Of a stretch of 12,754 nt of DNA, positions 5,719 through 12,701 are shown piece by piece (within the stretch, counting starts at the first letter, position 1; the number at the start of each line of letters is the position of its first letter). This DNA is from Candidatus Latescibacterota bacterium (GTDB lineage Bacteria; Blakebacterota; Blakebacteria; Blakebacterales; Blakebacteraceae), in NCBI GenBank assembly GCA_023135015.1, contig JAGLTZ010000113.1:1-12754 (forward strand). The letters are read 5' to 3'. The notes below the pieces were generated by a model, which saw nothing but the letters and a program-made list of their open reading frames with translations, had not been told where the DNA came from and made no database searches. A program made the translations under genes and the position numbers.

Positions 5719-7671
5719 TCAGCGGTCGATAAGCAGCTTCAGTGCGATCTCCAGGCCGCCCCCGAAAGTGCGGGTGCAGCGGACCTTTCCTTCCCGGTCG
5801 ATTAGTATCGTCGTTGGATAGCCGACCACGACATGCTCATTGGCTATCTCTGACCCCTCATCGAAGGCCTGCCCCCACATATAGCCCATGCGGCGCAGGA
5901 AAGCCCGGGCCTTCTTCCTGGTATCGCGTACAACAACGCCGAGGACCTCGAACCCTTTATCGCGGTACTGATTGTATGACTCGTAAACATGCGGCATCTC
6001 TCTGATGCAGGCGTGGCACCACGATCCCCAGAAATCGATCAGCAGCAGCTTTCCCCCATAGTCCCGGGTATCGACAGACCCCCCATCGAGGCCCTCACAT
6101 CTGAAGTGTTCGAGTTCTTTTCCGATACGGTCCAACGACCTGATGTATTCCCGCCAGGGCCTCTCCCCGGCACCCCCGGCGATGCCGGTGACCTCAATCA
6201 CCTTCTCATAAGCCGCCCGCGCCCCCTCGATGTCGTTGAGCACCGATAGAGCAGCGGCAAGATCGAGCAGGAGATAGAGGTCCTCCCTCTCCCGGCGATC
6301 TCCTATCGCCTCGTAGACCAGATGTTTGCTGGTCTCTGCATCGCCCGAAGTGAGCATCGCATGGGCATAAGCAAAATCTACCGCCTTAGACTCCTGATGC
6401 TCCGGATGAGTTTCCATGAAGGTTTCATGTGCCTGTCGAGCGGCCTCCAGATCGTCCACCTGTGTCGCCATCTTCATTATCTCGATACATGTGCTGGCGG
6501 CATCCGCTGCCCCGGGGCTCTTTCGCAAGTAACCCATCAGCCGTTTGAGATAATCCTCACCCTCTTCCTGCCTAACCAGGAGCATCGCTCTTGTGTAAAC
6601 TTCCTTCAGTTCAGCCGCACTCTCCCCGGGCCGCACCCTAACGGAAATCGACCTGCCCGACATGGAGACCTCCGGACCTCTGCATAGCGCACGAAGACCC
6701 ATAGCTATTGCACCCTCACGCCCGGGCATAAGTACGGTCCTGCCCTGCTGATCGATGAGAATGCCCTTCGGCTCATGGACATACAGTCCCATGAAGGTGA
6801 TACCGAGCGACTCCGAGAGTGAACCATCTCCATCGTGGTACATCGGCCAGGCTGGCGCGTGTTTCAGCACCGCCTGCCGGACCGCCTCCGGCGGGTCACC
6901 AACGTTGACGCTGACAACCGCCAGGTCGGGGTAATCGAGCCGCATATTCTGAAGGAACTCCATATCGTGGTTAAGACTGCCCCGTCTGCGCCAGAAGTGG
7001 ATAAAGAGAGGTCGCCCTTTATACGCCCTTGTATCGAGTGAGTTACCGCCGAAAGCTTCGCCGCTGAAGTGCGGGAACTCCTTGCCAACCTCATCGAGAT
7101 AATCCAGGAATATCTGGAGCGACCTGAATCTGGCCGGGAATTCGGTGTACAGGTTCATTCCCTTTATCCGCTCATAACACCCACGCGCCCCTTCAAGATC
7201 GCCACGAAGTGCCAGGAGACTCGCCAGGTTCTGCGCCAGTCTCGTTTCATGTGCGTAGCCGTAGGCACTATCCAGTGTCGCATACACCGCCTCTTCGGCA
7301 AGATCAGCTTCCGCGGCGGCAAGCATGATCCGGGCGAGTTCGAGCCGCACGGCAGGAAGCAGAGAATCAGCCGGGTAAGTCCCTGCAAAGGTCTCATAAG
7401 CCTCCTGTGCCCCGAGATGGTCACAGAGAGCCCCTTTCACACGGATCAGTTCAATCAAGGCCTCCCCGGTATCACCATCATCCCAAGATTCGATGTATGC
7501 CTGGAGTATCGCCGCGTACGACCGCTGTAACTCATGCTCACCAGCTCTCAGGGCTTCGTGGTGCTCAAGCCTCAGGGTCTCCAGGTCTGTGACTCTGAAC
7601 CTCTGGCAGGCGGTGCAGCAAACAAGTATAAAGCAGATCACCATAACAACTCTGTGGCGGTGTACTATCAT
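5719..7671 (-). CDS. Predicted lipoprotein with two TPR + thioredoxin-like (TlpA) modules
   Basis: A 650-residue protein from ATG 7671; the frame is open to GTG 7770. The N-terminus reads as an export signal (VVMVICFILVCCTAC), with a possible lipid-modified Cys22, although the lipobox CTAC is not ideal. The body is two tandem modules. Each has a helical TPR-like region (about 35-190 and 350-515) and then a TlpA/AhpC-type thioredoxin fold (about 200-330 and 520-650). The second fold carries FWGSWCHAC (Cys552/Cys555) and the cis-proline in GYPTTILID (Pro619), so it should be redox-active. The first keeps the framing FW and a proline (PKGILID), but GSLN replaces the CxxC, so it is redox-dead. 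HF-x-G-x-SxDTR-x-Y-x-G recurs before both folds. It lies 121 bp downstream of ppiC, same strand, and converges with the aminotransferase at a 16-bp gap. Probable role: envelope thiol-disulfide chemistry; partner unknown. Confidence 0.82.
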   Translation of the reverse strand: MIVHRHRVVMVICFILVCCTACQRFRVTDLETLRLEHHEALRAGEHELQRSYAAILQAYIESWDDGDTGEALIELIRVKGALCDHLGAQEAYETFAGTYPADSLLPAVRLELARIMLAAAEADLAEEAVYATLDSAYGYAHETRLAQNLASLLALRGDLEGARGCYERIKGMNLYTEFPARFRSLQIFLDYLDEVGKEFPHFSGEAFGGNSLDTRAYKGRPLFIHFWRRRGSLNHDMEFLQNMRLDYPDLAVVSVNVGDPPEAVRQAVLKHAPAWPMYHDGDGSLSESLGITFMGLYVHEPKGILIDQQGRTVLMPGREGAIAMGLRALCRGPEVSMSGRSISVRVRPGESAAELKEVYTRAMLLVRQEEGEDYLKRLMGYLRKSPGAADAASTCIEIMKMATQVDDLEAARQAHETFMETHPEHQESKAVDFAYAHAMLTSGDAETSKHLVYEAIGDRREREDLYLLLDLAAALSVLNDIEGARAAYEKVIEVTGIAGGAGERPWREYIRSLDRIGKELEHFRCEGLDGGSVDTRDYGGKLLLIDFWGSWCHACIREMPHVYESYNQYRDKGFEVLGVVVRDTRKKARAFLRRMGYMWGQAFDEGSEIANEHVVVGYPTTILIDREGKVRCTRTFGGGLEIALKLLIDR

Positions 7672-7673
7672 GT

Positions 7674-7685
7674 CCGGATATCCGG
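7674..7685. promoter_or_regulatory. 12-bp palindrome CCGGATATCCGG at the TlpA-like gene start
   Basis: A perfect 12-bp palindrome begins two bases upstream of the chosen ATG of the TlpA-like gene, where a ribosome binding site would normally lie; none is recognisable there. It may be an operator or an RNA structure, or may indicate that the true start is a downstream ATG at 7644. Only the palindrome itself is observed. Confidence 0.25.
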
Positions 7686-7792
7686 TCTTCGAAAACCCGT
7701 CAACGCGAATGATGACCTCCGGGGATGAGCGACTAAGGTTCTTAATGATTAAGGTCTGGTGCGAAATCACAGAGGTAACCCATGAGAATCGG

Positions 7793-8266
7793 TTACTTCA
7801 GTCGCTTGATTATATGCCAGCCGTATTTGCTGGTCTCAGGATCGAATTTGGTCATACTGATCTCACCCACCTTCAGGCTGAAACTGACATCGCCAAAGGC
7901 TTTTACCATCCGAGCCCGCGCATATTCCTGGTTTGCCGTGTCCGGCTGCACGTTCAGATTGGCCATACGGTAGATACCGGGATACTCGTCGTCGGTATAC
8001 TCCCGAACCATGCTATCGAAGTCCTCGCCTTCTAGGACCCGTTCGAGCAGCTCGTTGGCCAGCGCCTCGGCCTGCTCTTTCGTCCGCGTCAATCCTTCCT
8101 TGGGGATCAAACCTTCGAAAGAGATCAGGATGTGCTGTACTTCGAGCCGGTTCGGCTCAACCCATTGCTCCGCGGCCTCCGACACAGAAGATGAGTCCTG
8201 CCCCCTGCCGCAGCCAGTCAGCGCGACGACAACCACCAACGCCAGTACCTTGGCTGAATCCTTCAT
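7793..8266 (-). CDS. PpiC-type peptidyl-prolyl isomerase lipoprotein (parvulin)
   Basis: A 157-residue predicted lipoprotein. The signal peptide is MKDSAKVLALVVVVALTGC, with lipobox LTG-Cys19. The mature part is one rotamase (parvulin) domain. It opens with VQHILISF (43-50, His45), then a long Lys/Glu helix (KEQAEALANELLERVLEG) and DFDSMVREYTDDEYPG, and ends in YGWHIIKRL (148-156, His151). These are the standard PpiC/PrsA landmarks, and the domain is not truncated. The role would be cis-trans proline isomerisation of exported proteins at the membrane surface. ATG 8266 follows GGAAGGG with good spacing. The frame stays open upstream to GTG 8485, but those residues belong to a transposase fragment. 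It is probably co-transcribed with the TlpA-like gene 121 bp downstream. Confidence 0.85.
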   Translation of the reverse strand: MKDSAKVLALVVVVALTGCGRGQDSSSVSEAAEQWVEPNRLEVQHILISFEGLIPKEGLTRTKEQAEALANELLERVLEGEDFDSMVREYTDDEYPGIYRMANLNVQPDTANQEYARARMVKAFGDVSFSLKVGEISMTKFDPETSKYGWHIIKRLK

Positions 8267-8305
8267 ATTCCCTTCCTCGAGAGGAGTTCCTTTATGGTTC
8301 ATTGT

Positions 8306-8485
8306 GAAGCCGTTTATGGGATTACCGCAATCGAGAAAGCGGAGCACGACCCGCTCTACAACCGAACGCAAAGCCCCATGCTGATGTTGGTACTGTTCCT
8401 CATAGACGGAGAGAAACGTCTCCCAGTGATCCTGGAAGAGTCTGTCGAGGGGGCTGCTGGCAAACCGCCTCGGATGGTAGGACAC
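8306..8485 (-). pseudogene. IS91-type transposase, N-terminal zinc-binding-domain fragment
   Basis: About 60 residues from GTG 8485 read SYHPRRFASSPLDRLFQDHW, then ETFLSVYEEQY, then LRSVVERVVLRFLDCGNPIN and GF. This is the start of IS91-family transposases, whose usual pattern is YxPR...PL..L..DHWE.FL..Y......VV..FLDCG....GFARVRC.DC. The match stops right after GF, before the cysteine pairs of the zinc domain and the whole catalytic region, so it is a truncated relic. The frame then runs without a stop into the ppiC lipoprotein gene. A copy of GGGGGGACAG (8516-8525) lies 30 bp beyond the transposase start. Recognition is from conserved spacing and motifs in a short piece. Confidence 0.7.
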
Positions 8486-8515
8486 AGCCGCATGGTGGGG
8501 ACTGGTGGTCTCTCA

Positions 8516-8525
8516 GGGGGGACAG
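8516..8525. repeat. GGGGGGACAG, terminus-like motif copy next to IS91 fragment
   Basis: The same 10-mer is found at 8821-8830 and 9133-9142, where it closes the R1 repeats. All three lie in the same orientation, with transposase-derived sequence on the left side and unrelated sequence on the right. It probably marks an insertion-element end. Confidence 0.5.
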
Positions 8526-8572
8526 AGGATCTTGGATGGAAACGATACCCAGGATAGGGGGCAGTTCTGGCA

Positions 8573-8725
8573 CTAGCCCAAGAGCACCAGTGTTTCGCGG
8601 ATTCGTTCTGCTCCCTACAATGGATTCTCTTTGCAGATCCTACGGATAATGGCTTGCATATCGGTTATGGCATATCCGAGATGCTGTTTAATGCAGAACG
8701 CTAGTATAACAATGCCTGAAATCAT
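8573..8725 (-). pseudogene. rve-type (integrase core) transposase remnant
   Basis: From ATG 8725 the frame gives MISGIVILAFCIKQHLGYA, then ITDMQAIIRRICKENPL, a TAG stop (8615-8617), GAERIRETLVLLG and a second TAG (8573-8575). The segment IIRRICKENPL-stop-GAERIRETL-LLG matches the conserved region just before the DDE catalytic core of IS3/IS481-like transposases (LIRRxxRENPxWGAxRIxGELLxLG). The first stop stands exactly at the invariant Trp, as expected for TGG to TAG. The N-terminal peptide is joined directly to this mid-protein motif, implying loss of roughly 80-100 residues between them. No catalytic DDE region follows. Its first 19 codons recur in the copy at 9038. Confidence 0.65.
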
Positions 8726-8830
8726 CTCTTATATGCTACTCATGAAGGTAAATAGGAGCTTGAAACAGAAGGAATAAAGTACGTGTAACTTGTTACGATT
8801 CAAAGAGGACGGAATTTTCCGGGGGGACAG
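8663..8830 (-). repeat. R1: element-end repeat, copy 1
   Basis: About 168 bp, roughly 79% identical by hand alignment (35 differences, including one gap) to 8976-9142, in the same orientation. On the minus strand it begins CTGTCCCCCC, runs about 100 bp non-coding and ends in the first 19-20 codons of the rve-type transposase. Conservation is best over the coding part (6 differences in 51 bases). It is therefore an IS left end plus the transposase 5' end. Confidence 0.75.
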
Positions 8831-8831
8831 A

Positions 8832-8926
8832 TATATCGAACGATTCTGAGGGGTATATATATCTTGCTCGATGGGACCCATTTCTCGATGTCCGAATAGA
8901 CTGAAGCTCTTGAATTAACCTACAAC
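8832..8926 (+). repeat. R2A: 95-bp direct repeat, copy downstream of the kinase gene
   Basis: 80 of 95 bases match 12540-12634 without gaps (64 of the first 70). It includes TATATCGAACGATTCTGAGG and an odd palindrome ATGGGACCCAT. It begins one base after the R1 terminus. On the minus strand one frame is open through both copies and encodes a similar peptide (core SRNGSHRARYI), which might be the tail of a lost transposase, but I do not recognise the family. Confidence 0.75.
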
Positions 8927-8966
8927 AAATCAACCATTCAAAATAGGTGCCTGTAAGTCTAACCGC

Positions 8967-9038
8967 TCAAAGGAACGTTCTGGCGTATCCGAGAAACTGT
9001 TTGATGCTGAACGCTAGTATAGCAATGCTTGAAATCAT
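8967..9038 (-). pseudogene. Second N-terminal fragment of the rve-type transposase
   Basis: From ATG 9038 a 23-residue peptide (MISSIAILAFSIKQFLGYAR, then TFL) runs to TGA 8967-8969. It parallels MISGIVILAFCIKQHLGYA at 8725 codon for codon over 19 codons, with an in-frame TAA two codons upstream in both copies. A hydrophobic N-terminus like this precedes the LALENLALRQQ region in related transposases, which is missing here. It is a truncated relic. Confidence 0.5.
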
Positions 9039-9142
9039 CTCTTAAATGCCACTTATGACGGTGACAATGACTTGAAACAGAAGAGGCAGAATACGTGTAA
9101 GTCGTTGTGGTTCAATGCAGACGGGATTATTCGGGGGGACAG
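8976..9142 (-). repeat. R1': element-end repeat, copy 2
   Basis: About 167 bp, the counterpart of 8663-8830. It ends with GGGGGGACAG at 9133-9142, only 16 bp from the stop of the kinase-propeller gene. Leftward the match stops at the GYA codons of the transposase peptide, about 50 bp before R2A. Confidence 0.75.
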
Positions 9143-9158
9143 CTTGAAAAATGGAGCC

Positions 9159-12100
9159 TTACTTCTCGGGGAACCCAAGCATCCAGAAATCCCACCCCAC
9201 GTTGGGGATGCAGTACACAATGTCATGTTCCTCAATGTCAAGCCATATGGATTCTGTTGGTATTTGAGGTACAAATTGCGGTTCCCCAATTGGAATCCCA
9301 GAAGCATTCATTTGGATTCGCCATACCCCAAGCTCTATTTGTTCTCCCTCGTCTATACGATTGTAATACAGGTATGATGGATTTGAGGACCAACCCAACA
9401 GATAGCCTGATAGTATTCTCCGCTTATCATTTGCGTTGTTATCAACTACATAAATATCCGGGGTACGATGCGATCTCGAGGTACCTTGATACGCAAGATA
9501 CCTGCCATCCGGTGACCAACGTGGCATTGAGCCATTATCGAGCAACCATTCCAATCCTTCTGCTATCCCATTATTCGGATTCATTTGAACAACTCCAATA
9601 CCACGCCCGAGCCCGGCCGAAACAGCCAAATCCTTACCATTTGGCGACCAGTCCTCCAAAGAAAGATGCTCATTCGGAATTAGGCTACCATACTCCTCCC
9701 AAAATCTAGGATGTAATTCATGCCTGTCACTGCCATCGGGTCTGATCAATATTGGAATATCCGGATGAGTATCATCACCAATATCGTCCAGAAATGCTAT
9801 CCACTGACCATCGGGTGATACTATGGGTCTACCTTCACTTACATCAGAAGATTGTGTGATATTGGATATGATCTGATCCCCAAGTTTCATTATTGAGATA
9901 TCACTCGGCACTCTACGGTTGGAACTAGTGTTATATACGAATGCATTAGCACCAGGAATCCAACGGGGAATTAGATCATAAGTGGCATTTGTAGTAAGTT
10001 GTTTCACCCCTTGAAGTGATGTTCCAGTTAACGGATCGAGCGTTAGGCGCCATATGTTTCCATGGAAATAGCGGCTACTTACTAGAATATTTTGTCCATC
10101 AGGGCTTATATAAAATTTCTCAATATCTAATGCAGTCGAGCGTCGATATGGTTCACCAATTTGCGCTCCCGTTCTCGGATTTACCCGTACGCTCCATAAG
10201 TCTCGATTAGCTTCCTGAAGTGATGTGAAAAGGATCTCTCTTCCACTTGGATTCCAAAGTGGCCACCAACCTTTACATGATAGTGTATCTAGCTTTCCAG
10301 ACCGAAGGTTTAGTACACAGATGTCATCCCACCCGCTCTTAAATATCAATAGCCTACTAGAAGGAGATAAATTCTGTTGGCATTGAATTCTGGGGAAGTT
10401 TTCGGTTAAGCAAATCAGGTTATCGCCATTTGGCGATATAGAATAAATATCTTGATCGGCTCCGGCCCCTCCACCGGCTGAGTAGTACAATCGGTTATCA
10501 TTCTCCCAAGTTAATCGAAATACATTTGCCTCCCAAGTTACGATACCCACAACTTTTTGAACATCCCCCCCAAGAACTGTCATCGTGAATATTCCTGTAC
10601 CATCTCTATCAGAAAGAAACGCAATACGCTGGCCATCAGGAGAAAAGGCCGGATATCTTGCAGGCCAACTAAAATCTTTTGTAAGGTTTGTATTACTTTT
10701 GCCAGTTGAATCGCATACCCAAATATCCTCATCCTGTTCATAGGCGATCAAGTGACCTGATGGGCTCCAACTAGCGTGCATTAACCACGAAGAAGTAGTG
10801 ACGAGGAAGGGACTTGCAGTGAAGGTTGAAGCGATTTCTTTATTCCCACTTATTAATAAATATCCACCAACAATAAGCATTAAACTTACTGAGACAATTG
10901 TTGCAGGCAACCAGATGGCTAATCCTTTTCTCGCGATAGAGCCCTCCAGTAAATCCGTCAAATCAGCCTTTAGTTCGCTTGTTGGATGATATCGATATTC
11001 CAATTCCTTCTCTAAAAGTGTCTCAATAATACGTTGTAAGAGATCAGGAGCCTTTGGAATGTATTCGGTGATTGGTAATGGTTCTTCACTTAGGATCGCT
11101 GCTGCTGTCGCTACTTGTACATCCTTCCTGAATGGGTGCACACCACTGAGCATCTCATAGAGCATGATCCCAAGGGGGAATAAGTCAGAACGAGCATCAA
11201 GTGGTTCTCCTCGTATCTGTTCAGGTGACATGTAGGCCAGTGTACCTGGAGTCATTCCCTCCTGTGTCAGGCTTGCTGTAAGATCCTCACCATTCTCTTT
11301 CTCTGGTGTCATTATTTGCTTAGCCAGTCCAAAATCCATCACCTTTACGTGTCCTTCGGATGTAAGCATGATGTTCGCTGGCTTCAGATCACGATGAAGT
11401 ATCCCTTCCTGATGAGCCTTCTCTAGAGCTTCAGCAATCTCAGCAGCTGTCTTGATGGCTTCTTTCAGAGGAAGGGGACCTTCTGATAGCTTATCTTTTA
11501 ACGTTTGCCCCTGGACATACTCCATGGCGATAAAGGAGATACCATCTTCCTCACCTACCTGGAAGATGTTGCAGATATATGGATGATCCAGGGCTGCCGC
11601 TGATTTAGCTTCTCTCAAGAACCTCTTTTTTGAAGTTGGATCACGCTGTAATTCCTCTGATAGGAACTTGAGAGCAACCTTGCGGTCAAGGGTTGTGTCA
11701 TCGGCCAGCCAGACCTCTCCCATTCCTCCCTCGCCGATCTTTTCTAGGATCTGGTAATGACCAACAACCCGCTTCTTGGGAGTAGTAGAGTCCTCGGCGA
11801 TCGGTTCCAGCACTGTCGATTCGTCAGTATGAGTGACGATATATAGTCGGATTGGAGTGGGGATATTTTTAAGTTCAAAGTCTCCGAGTAGGTTGAAAGT
11901 GAGGTTTGTTTTCCCTCGGATCAGTGAATGGACCGTATCTGTAATGATAACTGAACCAGGTTCAGCAAGAGGCTCAAGACGTGCAGCAATGTTCACATCA
12001 TGTCCGAATAAATCACTATCTGACGTCTCTAACACATCCCCTGCATGAACACCAATACGCAGATGTAGATGCTCGGACTCTTTCTTGCCGGCATTGAACT

Positions 12101-12371
12101 CTTGGAGAGCTTTCTGAATATCCAGGGCGCACTCAACTGCCCGTACCACACTCTGGAACCGACCCATTACTGCATCACCGATGGTCTTTACTATTTCACC
12201 CTTGTAAGAGGAAATGATATCTGAAAGGAGTTTGTTATGCTCTTGGACCAGATGAAAGGATACCACCTCATCTGTTGAGGCCTTTGTAGCATAGCCCACA
12301 ATGTCGGTAAACATCACACCGACAAGGCGACGAGTGGAGTCAGGCTGGTATGCCGGTGTGTCTGGTGACAT
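9159..12371 (-). CDS. Adenylate cyclase - Ser/Thr kinase - TM - TolB-like propeller signalling protein
   Basis: A 1070-residue protein with four parts. (1) Class III nucleotide cyclase, about 14-180: metal Asp23 (FTDIVGY) and Asp66 (KTIGDAVM), Lys62 and Asp125 at adenine-selecting positions, Asn127 and Arg131 (DVNIAARLE). It looks active and ATP-specific. (2) Hanks-type kinase, about 206-472: glycine loop IGEGGMGEVW (212-221), Lys235, Glu254, HRDLKPAN (326-333, catalytic Asp328), DFG (346-348) and SPE (382-384), with a Thr/Ser-rich activation segment. (3) One membrane span, about 483-507. (4) TolB/PD40-type beta-propeller, about 525-1070, with SPDG-like motifs near 536, 577, 645, 669, 707, 755, 852, 909 and 953. 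Likely topology: enzymes in the cytoplasm, propeller in the periplasm as ligand or protein sensor. The ATG has only a weak upstream AGG. No frameshift. The gene is AT-richer than its neighbours, suggesting transfer. Confidence 0.9.
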   Translation of the reverse strand: MSPDTPAYQPDSTRRLVGVMFTDIVGYATKASTDEVVSFHLVQEHNKLLSDIISSYKGEIVKTIGDAVMGRFQSVVRAVECALDIQKALQEFNAGKKESEHLHLRIGVHAGDVLETSDSDLFGHDVNIAARLEPLAEPGSVIITDTVHSLIRGKTNLTFNLLGDFELKNIPTPIRLYIVTHTDESTVLEPIAEDSTTPKKRVVGHYQILEKIGEGGMGEVWLADDTTLDRKVALKFLSEELQRDPTSKKRFLREAKSAAALDHPYICNIFQVGEEDGISFIAMEYVQGQTLKDKLSEGPLPLKEAIKTAAEIAEALEKAHQEGILHRDLKPANIMLTSEGHVKVMDFGLAKQIMTPEKENGEDLTASLTQEGMTPGTLAYMSPEQIRGEPLDARSDLFPLGIMLYEMLSGVHPFRKDVQVATAAAILSEEPLPITEYIPKAPDLLQRIIETLLEKELEYRYHPTSELKADLTDLLEGSIARKGLAIWLPATIVSVSLMLIVGGYLLISGNKEIASTFTASPFLVTTSSWLMHASWSPSGHLIAYEQDEDIWVCDSTGKSNTNLTKDFSWPARYPAFSPDGQRIAFLSDRDGTGIFTMTVLGGDVQKVVGIVTWEANVFRLTWENDNRLYYSAGGGAGADQDIYSISPNGDNLICLTENFPRIQCQQNLSPSSRLLIFKSGWDDICVLNLRSGKLDTLSCKGWWPLWNPSGREILFTSLQEANRDLWSVRVNPRTGAQIGEPYRRSTALDIEKFYISPDGQNILVSSRYFHGNIWRLTLDPLTGTSLQGVKQLTTNATYDLIPRWIPGANAFVYNTSSNRRVPSDISIMKLGDQIISNITQSSDVSEGRPIVSPDGQWIAFLDDIGDDTHPDIPILIRPDGSDRHELHPRFWEEYGSLIPNEHLSLEDWSPNGKDLAVSAGLGRGIGVVQMNPNNGIAEGLEWLLDNGSMPRWSPDGRYLAYQGTSRSHRTPDIYVVDNNANDKRRILSGYLLGWSSNPSYLYYNRIDEGEQIELGVWRIQMNASGIPIGEPQFVPQIPTESIWLDIEEHDIVYCIPNVGWDFWMLGFPEK

Positions 12372-12539
12372 CTATTAACCTATATCTGAGGAGCCATCTA
12401 AATACTTGAGAGATTGTAGCGCCTTACCACTAACTGAATCCAGTGAAAGACGATTTAAAAGATCAGCAGAATGAAATCACGATGCTTTTATATGTAAGAA
12501 ATCAGACAAGGAGTCCGATACTCATCACGACATAGGGGG

Positions 12540-12634
12540 TATATCGAACGATTCTGAGGGTAATATATATCTCGCTCGATGGGACCCATTTCTCGATACC
12601 CGAATAGAGTCGAACCTCAGGATTAACTTACAAC
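12540..12634 (+). repeat. R2B: 95-bp direct repeat, copy upstream of the kinase gene
   Basis: Gap-free partner of 8832-8926 (about 84% identical), same orientation, so the two copies bracket the whole kinase gene 3.7 kb apart. The match ends exactly where the IS3-type left end begins at 12635. The first 70 bases are much better conserved than the rest. Confidence 0.75.
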
Positions 12635-12701
12635 TGACCTGACCCCCTAGAACTAATCCGGATCGTGAGTTAGACTGCGATCCGCGTAAAGGGGGTTCAT
12701 T
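12635..12701 (+). mobile_element. IS3-family left end with ribosome-site hairpin
   Basis: TGACCTGACCCCCTAG at 12635-12650 has the TG start and C-rich run typical of IS3-family terminal repeats. A nested stem-loop can be drawn: CCCCCT (12643-12648) pairs with AGGGGG (12690-12695), and inside it CGGATCG (12659-12665) pairs with CGATCCG (12678-12684). The 3' arm contains AAAGGGGG, the ribosome binding site of the transposase, so read-through transcripts from outside would hide it. Confidence 0.6.

Larger units (their letters stand above)
8486..9158. other. 673-bp gene-poor region of mobile-element debris
   Basis: No intact gene. It contains, from left to right, a terminus-like 10-mer, the rve-type transposase remnant, R1, R2A, the second transposase N-terminus and R1'. 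Base composition falls here: the line at 8701-8760 is about 35% GC, against roughly 60% to the left of ppiC. No clear terminator for the kinase gene (minus strand, ending 9159) was found. Confidence 0.7.
12372..12701. other. 330-bp region upstream of the kinase gene
   Basis: No gene seen. Bases 12372-12539 are AT-rich and should hold the kinase promoter. ATTGTA at 12413-12418 is a minus-strand TACAAT (-10-like), but no good -35 is found at the right distance. The rest is R2B (12540-12634) and an IS left end (12635-12701). A minus-strand open frame at 12525-12743 crosses repeat and IS end and looks spurious. Confidence 0.5.

Noticed and set aside
5714..5727. GACCG-TCAG-CGGTC hairpin as terminator between convergent genes
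   Set aside because: A 5-bp stem with no T tract on either strand, overlapping the stop of the TlpA-like gene; too weak to call.
8663..9142. CRISPR-like array from repeated blocks
   Set aside because: Repeats are 95-168 bp, only two copies each, diverged by 16-21%, with no regular spacers and no cas genes.
9107..9709. 200-codon plus-strand frame opposite the propeller
   Set aside because: Opposite strand of a clearly coding beta-propeller with SPDG repeats; no start signal and no recognisable product.
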